A stretch of DNA of 10,603 nt. Origin: Actinomycetota bacterium (GTDB lineage: Bacteria > Actinomycetota > Thermoleophilia > Solirubrobacterales > Solirubrobacteraceae). The notes beneath the pieces were generated by a model that was not told the origin of the DNA, ran no database searches, and worked only from the letters and a program-made list of their open reading frames with translations. The DNA lies in assembly GCA_009699565.1 (NCBI GenBank), contig WLNX01000041.1:1-10603 (forward strand), written 5' to 3'. The position numbers and the translations under genes are program-made. Of the stretch, positions 1-6,859 are shown in pieces. The first letter of the stretch is position 1. Every line of letters starts with the position of its first letter.

Positions 1-476
1 AGGAAGGCAGCCACACGGCCGGCAACTCCCCGGGCGTAAACGACGGGGCAGGGGCAATCGTCGTCTCGTCCGACGAGTGGGCGCAGGCCAACGGGCATGA
101 GCCGCTCGCCGAAGTTGTTGCCCACGCCCAATCGGCCAACGACTACGCCTACCTCGCCACGACGCCCGCCAGCGCGGCAATCAAAGCGCTTGAGAAGGCC
201 GGCCTTCAGCCGGGCGACATCGACCTCTGGGAGATCAACGAGGCTTTCGCTTCGGTCACGCTGAATTCGATCAACGCGCTCGGCATCGACGAGGAGAAGG
301 TCAACGTCCTCGGCGGAGCGGTCGCGCTCGGTCACCCGATCGGCGCCTCCGGCGCCCGCATCGTCGGCACGCTCGTCCACGAGCTTCGCCGCCGCGGCGG
401 CGGGCTCGGCTGCGCCGCAATCTGTTCCGGTGGCGGGCAGGGCGACGCGATCATCGTGCGCGTCAACGCCGCCTAG
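1..476 (+). CDS. Thiolase (acetyl-CoA acetyltransferase / 3-ketoacyl-CoA thiolase), C-terminal part, 5' truncated by window edge
   Basis: The reading frame is open from base 3 to a TAG stop at 474-476, giving about 157 residues of the C-terminal half of a thiolase. Seen directly: the early TAGNSPGVNDGAGA stretch, NEAF at about 237-248, GHPIGASG with the catalytic His codon at 333, and CSGGGQGDA with the catalytic Cys codon at 423. In the thiolase family this His and Cys work with a nucleophilic Cys in the missing N-terminal half to cleave 3-ketoacyl-CoA or condense two acyl-CoA. The enzyme is cytosolic. Motifs do not separate a degradative FadA type from a biosynthetic AtoB/PhaA type. The acyl-CoA dehydrogenase two genes downstream favours a role in beta-oxidation or short-chain acyl-CoA metabolism. 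The family call is secure; substrate chain length is unknown. Confidence 0.95.
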   Translation, partial: EGSHTAGNSPGVNDGAGAIVVSSDEWAQANGHEPLAEVVAHAQSANDYAYLATTPASAAIKALEKAGLQPGDIDLWEINEAFASVTLNSINALGIDEEKVNVLGGAVALGHPIGASGARIVGTLVHELRRRGGGLGCAAICSGGGQGDAIIVRVNAA

Positions 477-487
477 AGTAAGGCGGC
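474..487 (+). promoter_or_regulatory. Possible leaderless promoter -10 box (TAGAGT) for the HAD phosphatase gene
   Basis: TAGAGT at 474-479 fits the TANNNT -10 pattern and ends eight bases before the ATG at 488, which would put transcription start at or next to the start codon. Its first three bases are also the stop codon of the thiolase gene. No convincing -35 box is visible, and the AAGG at 480-483 could instead act as a poor Shine-Dalgarno in a longer transcript. Support comes mainly from the same spacing at other genes in this window. Confidence 0.35.
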
Positions 488-1297
488 ATGGAGTCGCCAA
501 CCCAAGCAGCGGCCTTCTTCGATCTCGACCGCACGCTCGTCGCGGGTTCGTCAGGGATCTACTGGGCGAGGGCTGCCGTTGACGCCGGAATCGTTTCGCG
601 CCGCCAGATGGTTCGCCTCTTCGGCGCCAACATCAAGTTCCGTCTACGAGGCTCGACCGACGAGTCGACCGAGATCATCCGCGCACGCCTGGCGGAGCTG
701 GTTGCCGGGCGTGACGCGATGCAGCTTCGCCGCATGATGCCGGAGGTGCTCGCAGGCGTCCTTCCGCGCCTTTACCCGCAGATGCTTCAGATCGCCTACG
801 ACCATCAGGATGCCGGGCGTCGCGTTTACATTGCCACTGCCTCGTCCCAAATCGTCGCCGACATGCTCAGCGACGTACTCGGCTTTGACGGCGGGATCGG
901 CGCCGTGCCCGAGATCGTCGACGGAAAGATGACCGGCGCGGACGCCGACGTCTTCCCCTACCGCGACGGCAAGGCGCAGAGGATGATCGAGCTGGCGGAG
1001 CGCGAGCGGATCGATCTCGCCGCCTCCTACGGTTACTCCGATTCGGAGTCCGACCTTCCAATGCTGCGGCTGGTCGGGCACGCGGTGGCGGTCAATCCCG
1101 ATTCCGATCTGGAAAAGGTCGCGCAGGAGGAAGGCTGGGAGATCCTGCGTTTCGATCAGCTCGGCCGCAAGCTCCTGGCCGTCGGCGCGTTGGCCGTCAT
1201 GGGCGTCGTCGGCACTGCCGGGCGCACGGTCGTCGCCCGTCGAGCCGCGCCGCCGCCGGCCGGGCCGAAGATCCGCGGCCCTTGGCGCGGCCGATGA
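488..1297 (+). CDS. HAD superfamily subfamily IB phosphatase (SerB-like) with C-terminal hydrophobic segment
   Basis: This 269-residue protein has all four HAD motifs. Motif I is DLDRT with nucleophile Asp12 and acid Asp14, motif II is IATAS with Thr117, motif III is Lys162 in DGKAQ, and motif IV is GYSDSESD with Asp185 and Asp189 for magnesium. The order and the helical cap between motifs I and II match the HAD-IB group that contains phosphoserine phosphatase. Members hydrolyse small phosphomonoesters through an aspartyl-phosphate, but the substrate cannot be read here. Residues 229-245 form an Ala/Val/Gly/Leu-rich hydrophobic stretch followed by a basic tail (RTVVARR), so the enzyme may sit on the inner face of the membrane by its C-terminus. 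The stop overlaps the next start as ATGA, so translation is probably coupled to the acyl-CoA dehydrogenase. Naming it SerB would be premature because no serine biosynthesis gene is nearby. Confidence 0.85.
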   Translation: MESPTQAAAFFDLDRTLVAGSSGIYWARAAVDAGIVSRRQMVRLFGANIKFRLRGSTDESTEIIRARLAELVAGRDAMQLRRMMPEVLAGVLPRLYPQMLQIAYDHQDAGRRVYIATASSQIVADMLSDVLGFDGGIGAVPEIVDGKMTGADADVFPYRDGKAQRMIELAERERIDLAASYGYSDSESDLPMLRLVGHAVAVNPDSDLEKVAQEEGWEILRFDQLGRKLLAVGALAVMGVVGTAGRTVVARRAAPPPAGPKIRGPWRGR

Positions 1298-2439
1298 GCC
1301 TCCACACGCTGACGGACGAACAGCGCGAGATCCACGAGCTGGCGAAGCGCTTCGCCGACGAGCAGGTCGCGCCGCATGCCGCAGGCTGGGATCGCGACCA
1401 TCGGTTTCCGCGCGAGACGCTGACCGCTCTCGGTGAGCTTGGCCTGATGGGCATCTGCGTCCCGACCGAACTAGGCGGCAGCGGCTCCGACTTCGTCTCC
1501 TACACGCTCGTTCTGGAGCAGATCTCGCGTGGGGACGCCGGGCTCGGCACGGCACTGGCGGTGCACACCGGCGCGGGAACGATGCCGATCGTCAATCACG
1601 GCAGCGACGCGCAGCGAGAGCAGCTCGTGCCGCCGCTCGCCCAGGGCCACGAGCTTGCTTCCTTCGCCCTGACCGAAGCCGGCTCCGGCAGCGACGCCGG
1701 CGCGATGCTCAGCCGTGTTGAGTGCGACGGCGATGAGATTCGTCTGACTGGCACCAAGCAGTGGGTGACCAACGGCTCGCATGCCCACACGTTCACCGTC
1801 TTTGCCAAGGACCCCGAGGCCGAGATGCGCCCCAGCGCTTTCGTCGCGCGCCGCGGGGCCGAGGGGATGCAGCTGCTTGGCGAGGCCGAGAAGTTGGGCC
1901 AACATTCCTCCTCGACGGTTGATGTTGGTTTCGATTCCACGCCGGTCGAGCGCCTCGGCGAGCCCGGCAGCGGGATGGCGATTGCGCTCTCGACGCTGGA
2001 CGGAGGCAGGATTGGGATTGCAGCTCAGGCGACAGGGATCGCGCAGGCTGCGCTCGACCTTGCCGTTGGCTACGCCGGGGAACGCCGCGCCTTTGGGCGC
2101 GAGATCGGCGGCTTCGGCGCGATTCAGCAGAAGCTGGCCGAGATGCAGACCGAGATAGAGGCCGCGCGCGCACTGACGCTGCGCGCCGCGCAGCTAAAGG
2201 ACGCCGGCCTCCCGCACACAGTTGAAGGGGCACAGGCAAAGCTCTTCGCCAGCCGCGTCGCCCGCCACTGGACCGGAGAGGCAATTCAGGTTCTTGGCGG
2301 CTACGGATACACGAAGGACTTCCCCGCCGAGCGCTACTTCCGCGACGCAAAGATCACCGAGATCTACGAGGGAACGAGCGAGATTCAGCGGCTCGTCATC
2401 GCGCGTGCCCTACTTGGCGAGATCGCCCGCGGCGACTGA
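1294..2439 (+). CDS. Acyl-CoA dehydrogenase (short/medium-chain type, FAD-dependent)
   Basis: The 381-residue protein covers the full acyl-CoA dehydrogenase fold: N-terminal helical domain, middle beta domain and C-terminal helical domain. Seen directly: the first family signature ALTEAGSGSD (residues 125-134), the second signature QVLGGYGY (332-339), and the catalytic-base context EIYEGTSEIQ with Glu359 in the position used by short- and medium-chain enzymes. It desaturates acyl-CoA at C2-C3 and passes electrons to ETF, whose genes lie about 2.6 kb downstream. I chose ATG at 1294 because it forms a 4-bp ATGA overlap with the HAD gene; a TTG at 1282 would add four residues and has no better ribosome site. 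Substrate cannot be fixed. Butyryl-CoA, isobutyryl-CoA or a longer chain are possible, and the mutase next door makes a C4 substrate attractive as an inference. Confidence 0.95.
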   Translation: MSLHTLTDEQREIHELAKRFADEQVAPHAAGWDRDHRFPRETLTALGELGLMGICVPTELGGSGSDFVSYTLVLEQISRGDAGLGTALAVHTGAGTMPIVNHGSDAQREQLVPPLAQGHELASFALTEAGSGSDAGAMLSRVECDGDEIRLTGTKQWVTNGSHAHTFTVFAKDPEAEMRPSAFVARRGAEGMQLLGEAEKLGQHSSSTVDVGFDSTPVERLGEPGSGMAIALSTLDGGRIGIAAQATGIAQAALDLAVGYAGERRAFGREIGGFGAIQQKLAEMQTEIEAARALTLRAAQLKDAGLPHTVEGAQAKLFASRVARHWTGEAIQVLGGYGYTKDFPAERYFRDAKITEIYEGTSEIQRLVIARALLGEIARGD

Positions 2440-2465
2440 TTCGGCAGTATCGCGGCGCGGCTGCG

Positions 2466-2478
2466 TATTCTCCAGACA
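2466..2478 (+). promoter_or_regulatory. Likely leaderless promoter -10 box (TATTCT) for the mutase large subunit
   Basis: TATTCT at 2466-2471 is followed by seven bases and then the ATG at 2479, so transcription would start at or beside the start codon. No Shine-Dalgarno sequence is present (the bases before the ATG are CCAGACA), which agrees with a leaderless message. The -35 is unclear; TTCGGC at 2440-2445 is a weak candidate with a long spacer. It separates the mutase from the dehydrogenase, whose stop is at 2439. Confidence 0.5.
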
Positions 2479-4137
<1,659 letters not shown>

Positions 4138-4146
4138 CTACCCCCC

Positions 4147-4153
4147 GAGAGGA
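4147..4153 (+). promoter_or_regulatory. Shine-Dalgarno site (GAGAGGA) of the cupredoxin gene
   Basis: GAGAGGA ends four bases before the ATG at 4158. It is one of the clearest ribosome binding sites in the window and fixes the start of the small secreted protein. It lies in the 20-base gap after the mutase stop codon, so the two genes probably share a transcript. Confidence 0.6.
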
Positions 4154-4157
4154 ACCA

Positions 4158-4493
4158 ATGACCCGCAAGCTGATGACCACCGCAGCACTCGCTGCCACCG
4201 CACTTACCGCTACGGCAGGCAGCGCAGTTGCCGTAGCCAACGACGGCGCCCACTCCGCAGCAACCAAGACGATCAGAGTGCTTGACGACAAGTTCAGCCC
4301 GACCAGCACGACCGTCTCGCGCGGCACCAAGCTCCGCTTCGTTTGGGGCGGCCGCCATCCGCACAACGTGATCGGGCCGGGAGCGAACGCCAGCGTGAGG
4401 GTCCGCGGCAGCTACACCGCTACCGCCAAGCGCTCGGGCACCTACTACTGCTCGATTCACTCGCGCATGCGCATGAAGGTCACCGTCCGCTAG
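4158..4493 (+). CDS. Secreted small cupredoxin (plastocyanin/amicyanin-like type 1 copper protein)
   Basis: The 111-residue protein begins with a Sec signal peptide: a basic start (MTRKL), an Ala/Thr-rich core and a likely cut after Ala27 (AVA before ND). The mature part of about 84 residues is a compact cupredoxin domain. Copper ligands are visible: His69 in HPHNV, then Cys98, His101 and Met104 or Met106 in YYCSIHSRMRM. C-x2-H-x2-M is the amicyanin spacing; using Met106 gives the plastocyanin/pseudoazurin spacing C-x2-H-x4-M. No lipobox or membrane anchor follows the signal, so it should be free outside the membrane or bound to the wall. It likely carries single electrons or binds copper. 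Its place between the two subunits of a cytosolic B12 mutase has no obvious functional reason. It starts 20 bases after the mutase stop with a good ribosome site, so it is probably co-transcribed. Partner redox enzyme unknown. Confidence 0.85.
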   Translation: MTRKLMTTAALAATALTATAGSAVAVANDGAHSAATKTIRVLDDKFSPTSTTVSRGTKLRFVWGGRHPHNVIGPGANASVRVRGSYTATAKRSGTYYCSIHSRMRMKVTVR

Positions 4494-4522
4494 CCAAACG
4501 GCACGGCGGGGCTTGGGTCTAC

Positions 4523-4528
4523 TACCAT
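4523..4528 (+). promoter_or_regulatory. Weak candidate -10 box (TACCAT) before the mutase small subunit
   Basis: TACCAT fits TANNNT. If used, transcription would start near 4535, inside the left arm of the hairpin at 4532-4561, giving a short 5' leader of about 30 bases before the ATG at 4566. No -35 match at proper spacing is visible. This is a tentative call based on pattern only. Confidence 0.25.
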
Positions 4529-4531
4529 CGC

Positions 4532-4561
4532 GGCGTGGCGTGAATCAGTTCACGCCACGCC
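4532..4561 (+). repeat. Perfect 13-bp inverted repeat (hairpin) directly upstream of the mutase small-subunit start
   Basis: The arms GGCGTGGCGTGAA (4532-4544) and TTCACGCCACGCC (4549-4561) are exact reverse complements around a TCAG loop. The stem is GC-rich and ends four bases before the ATG at 4566, covering the place where a ribosome site would lie. No T-run follows, so it is not a standard intrinsic terminator. It may stop or protect the upstream mutase-cupredoxin message, act as a translational control element for the small subunit, or bind a protein as DNA. The sequence shows the structure clearly; its role is inference. Confidence 0.8.
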
Positions 4562-4565
4562 CGCC

Positions 4566-4988
4566 ATGACTGCTGCCACCGCCCCCCACAAGATCCGAGT
4601 CGTCGTCGCCAAGCCCGGGCTTGACGGTCACGACCGCGGCGCGAAGATAATCGCCCGCGCCCTGCGCGACGCGGGTATGGAAGTGATCTACACGGGGCTG
4701 CACCAAACTCCGGAGCAGATCGTCGAGACGGTTGTTCAAGAGGACGCCGACGCGGTCGGCCTTTCGATCCTCTCGGGCGCGCACATGACGCTGGTCCCGA
4801 AGATCGTCACGCTCTTGAGCGACCAGGGGATCGACGACGTCGTAGTCACCGTTGGCGGCACAATTCCGGCTGACGACATCCCTGAGCTGAAGAAGCTGGG
4901 TGTTGCCGCCGTGTTCACCCCGGGTGCGCCGACGCAGGAAATAATCGACTTTCTCACCAGCGCCGTAGGGGAGAGAGAACCGCGTTAG
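4566..4988 (+). CDS. icmB: Cobalamin-binding (small) subunit of acyl-CoA mutase
   Basis: This 140-residue protein is a stand-alone B12-binding Rossmann-like domain. It has the base-off/His-on motif DGHDRG (residues 20-25, His22 being the lower cobalt ligand), the second motif SILSGAH (67-73) and the glycine turn VGGTIP (96-101). These are the three conserved elements that hold the nucleotide tail of adenosylcobalamin. Length matches the small subunits of split mutases such as Streptomyces IcmB (136 residues). It should pair with the barrel subunit at 2479-4137, which lacks this domain. The cupredoxin gene and a strong hairpin separate the two. The ATG at 4566 is the only ATG or GTG start in frame after the cupredoxin stop at 4491-4493, and no Shine-Dalgarno sequence is visible because the hairpin fills that space. 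No MeaB/ArgK-type GTPase chaperone gene is present in the window. Confidence 0.92.
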   Translation: MTAATAPHKIRVVVAKPGLDGHDRGAKIIARALRDAGMEVIYTGLHQTPEQIVETVVQEDADAVGLSILSGAHMTLVPKIVTLLSDQGIDDVVVTVGGTIPADDIPELKKLGVAAVFTPGAPTQEIIDFLTSAVGEREPR

Positions 4989-5017
4989 TCAAAGCGCAGA
5001 AGTTCAGCACCGATGCC

Positions 5018-5033
5018 GACTGACTAGTCAGTC
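5018..5033 (+). promoter_or_regulatory. Perfect 16-bp palindrome at the etf promoter, probable TetR-family operator
   Basis: GACTGACTAGTCAGTC is identical to its reverse complement. It is centred about 20 bases upstream of the TAGACT box at 5045-5050, so it covers the expected -35 region. A bound repressor there would block RNA polymerase. Size, symmetry and the central ACTAGT resemble operators of TetR-type regulators that control fatty acid and branched-chain oxidation genes in actinobacteria. No regulator gene lies in this window, so the partner is unknown. Confidence 0.65.
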
Positions 5034-5044
5034 AACTGCTCCGA

Positions 5045-5050
5045 TAGACT
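5045..5050 (+). promoter_or_regulatory. -10 box (TAGACT) of the etfB-etfA-ETF-QO operon promoter
   Basis: TAGACT fits the -10 pattern and sits 31 bases before the GTG start at 5082, leaving room for a short leader that carries a Shine-Dalgarno site. The -35 region is poor (around 5020-5027) and lies in the palindrome. This is the only sizeable intergenic space (93 bases) before the etf genes, which supports a promoter here. Confidence 0.5.
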
Positions 5051-5069
5051 TTCAAATAGACCTAAAAAC

Positions 5070-5075
5070 AGGAGA
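5070..5075 (+). promoter_or_regulatory. Shine-Dalgarno site (AGGAGA) deciding the GTG start of etfB
   Basis: AGGAGA ends six bases before GTG 5082. The protein that follows begins MKICVLVKEVPD, the usual N-terminus of the ETF beta subunit, so GTG is the start codon. Confidence 0.7.
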
Positions 5076-5081
5076 TCCGAA

Positions 5082-5876
5082 GTGAAAATCTGCGTTCTAG
5101 TCAAGGAAGTCCCGGACGCCGCCGTCCAGAAAAAGATCGACCCTTCGACGGGTCGGATGGACCGCAGCGGCGAGAAGAACCTCAACCCTTACGACACGCA
5201 CGCGATTGAGGCCGCGATGCAGCTCAAGGAGAGCGGGGCGATGGACGTTGACGAAGTCGTCGCCGTAACGATGGGCCCCGAGTCGGCCGAGCGTGCCCTT
5301 CACAAGGCCGTCTCGCTTGGCGCTGACCGATCGGTCCACCTCAGCGACGACGCTCTCGCCGGCTCCGATGTAGCCGCCACTGGTTACGCGCTCTCAAAGG
5401 TTCTTGAGAAAGAATCCCCGGACCTCGTACTGCTCGGTCAGCAGTCGGACGACGGCGAGTGCTACACGATCGGCGCAGTCGTTGCCGATCACCTCAAGTT
5501 CCCCTCGCTGACGCAGGTGATCAAGATCGACGTCGACGGCGGCACCAAGCTGCGCGCCGAACGTCAGGCCGAATACGGCTACGACACGGTTGAGATCAAC
5601 CTTCCGGCCGTCATTTCGGTCGGCGACGCGATCAACGAGCCGCGCTACCCGTCGCTGAAGGCGATCATGGGCGCCAAGAAGAAGCCGCTGGAGAAGGTTT
5701 CGGCAGCCGATTCGGGAATCGACGCTTCGAAGGTTGGCGGAGACAACTCGGCAGCACAGTGGACCGGCTCGAGCGAGCCGCCGAAGAAGGAAGCGGGACG
5801 AATCATTGAGGACGAAGACACTGCCGAAACGGTCGAAGCGATCGTTGCCTGGCTCGACGAAAGGAAGCTGATCTAA
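5082..5876 (+). CDS. etfB: Electron transfer flavoprotein, beta subunit
   Basis: The 264-residue protein starts MKICVLVKEVPD and has the NLNPYDTHAIEAA segment (about residues 34-46), both typical of ETF beta. The family signature region lies at about 157-180, with LRAERQAEYGYDTVEI followed by LPAVISV. ETF beta binds AMP and forms a heterodimer with EtfA, which holds FAD; the pair takes electrons from acyl-CoA dehydrogenases such as the one at 1294. The nucleotide loop reads QQSDDGECYTIGAVVADHL rather than the common DGDTAQVGP form, a variation whose effect I cannot judge. The C-terminal part carries an acidic linker (IIEDEDTAE) before the final helix. It starts with GTG behind a strong Shine-Dalgarno site, is first in a three-gene operon, and is probably controlled through the palindrome at 5018. 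Its stop TAA is directly followed by the ATG of etfA. Confidence 0.96.
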   Translation: MKICVLVKEVPDAAVQKKIDPSTGRMDRSGEKNLNPYDTHAIEAAMQLKESGAMDVDEVVAVTMGPESAERALHKAVSLGADRSVHLSDDALAGSDVAATGYALSKVLEKESPDLVLLGQQSDDGECYTIGAVVADHLKFPSLTQVIKIDVDGGTKLRAERQAEYGYDTVEINLPAVISVGDAINEPRYPSLKAIMGAKKKPLEKVSAADSGIDASKVGGDNSAAQWTGSSEPPKKEAGRIIEDEDTAETVEAIVAWLDERKLI

Positions 5877-6854
5877 ATGGCCAACATTCTCGTTTACGCG
5901 CTGCAGTACGAGGGCGCCTTCAACAAGAACTCGCTCGGCGCAGTTTCGGAGGCCGCGAAGCTGGCCAGCGAAACTGGCGGAGAAGCCCATGCAATCGTCG
6001 TCGGAGAAGGGGTCAGCAACGACCTCGCCGCCTCGCTGGGCAATTACGGAGCCACAAAGGTTCTGAACGTCAACGGCCCCGAAGGTCTCGCACAGCCGGT
6101 GGTCGACGCGATGGCAGCCGCCGTTGCCGCAGGCGACTACAGCTACGCAATCTTCGGTGGCGGACTGCTCGGCTTCGAGGTTGGAGCCGGTCTTGCAGCC
6201 CGTCTCGATGCAGGCGTGGCAATGGAGATCACGGCGGTTCGCGCAGAAGGCGGCAAGCTTGTTGCCGAGCGTCCGATCCTCGGCGATTCGGCCATCTCGC
6301 AGATCTCGTTCCGCAGCGACCTCGGCATCATCATCAGTCGACTGAACGCCTTTGAGATCAAGGAGACCGGCGGCAGCGCCACGGTCGAAGACTTCAGCGT
6401 TGACTTCTCCGACTTCTCGGGACAGGCAACGATGATCACCCGCGGCGAGCAGCGTGGCGCCGACGTCGACATCGAAGGCGCCGACATCCTCGTCGCCGGA
6501 GGCCGTGGACTGGGAGCCGAAGAGGGCTTCGAACTATGCGAGGCGCTGGCTACTGCGTTCGGCGGCAACTCCGCCGTTGCGGCAACCCGCGCCGTCGTTG
6601 ACGCCGGCTGGTTCCCGTACGCCGGCCAGATCGGCCAGACCGGCAAGACGGTTGCGCCGAAGCTCTACCTCGCCGCCGGAATCTCCGGTGCCATCCAGCA
6701 CAAGGTCGGCATGCAGGGCGCTGAGAACATCGTCGCGATCAACAAGGATGCGAACGCGCCGATCTTCGAGTTCAGCGACCTTGGCATCGTCGGAGATCTC
6801 AACAAGATCATGCCGAAGCTGACCGAAGCCGTTAAGGCCAAGAAGGGCGCCTGA
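5877..6854 (+). CDS. etfA: Electron transfer flavoprotein, alpha subunit
   Basis: The 325-residue protein has the usual two parts: an N-terminal domain that packs against EtfB and a C-terminal FAD domain. Seen directly: GRGLG, AATRAVVDAGW, then QIGQTGKTVAP with Thr255, then the ETF alpha signature from Tyr264 to Asn289 (YLAAGISGAIQH and VAIN), and FEFSDLGIVGDL. These residues surround the FAD in known structures. It starts on the base after the etfB stop, and an AAGGAAG ribosome site lies inside the end of etfB, so the two subunits are made in step. The heterodimer shuttles electrons from flavoprotein dehydrogenases to the membrane oxidoreductase encoded next. Nothing is truncated. The motifs give no sign of a bifurcating-type ETF, though I cannot align it here. 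Confidence 0.97.
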   Translation: MANILVYALQYEGAFNKNSLGAVSEAAKLASETGGEAHAIVVGEGVSNDLAASLGNYGATKVLNVNGPEGLAQPVVDAMAAAVAAGDYSYAIFGGGLLGFEVGAGLAARLDAGVAMEITAVRAEGGKLVAERPILGDSAISQISFRSDLGIIISRLNAFEIKETGGSATVEDFSVDFSDFSGQATMITRGEQRGADVDIEGADILVAGGRGLGAEEGFELCEALATAFGGNSAVAATRAVVDAGWFPYAGQIGQTGKTVAPKLYLAAGISGAIQHKVGMQGAENIVAINKDANAPIFEFSDLGIVGDLNKIMPKLTEAVKAKKGA

Positions 6855-6859
6855 TCAAG

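Noticed and set aside
1282..1293. TTG at 1282 as the start of the acyl-CoA dehydrogenase
   Set aside because: The ATG at 1294 overlaps the previous stop as ATGA, and family N-termini begin near there; the four extra residues have no support.
644..1555. A 303-codon open frame on the - strand across the HAD and dehydrogenase genes
   Set aside because: Low-complexity Arg/Ala/Ser translation, and it spans two real genes on the other strand.
4343..4543. A 66-codon + strand frame overlapping the end of the cupredoxin gene
   Set aside because: It is out of frame with a well-supported gene and shows no motif or ribosome site.
4532..4565. A cobalamin riboswitch before the B12-binding subunit
   Set aside because: The gap after the cupredoxin stop is only 72 bases and holds a single hairpin; known cobalamin riboswitches are much longer and have a B12 box, which I do not see.
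5018..5033. The palindrome as an intrinsic terminator of the B12-subunit gene
   Set aside because: It has no loop and no T-run, and it lies at the position expected for a -35 region; an operator fits better.
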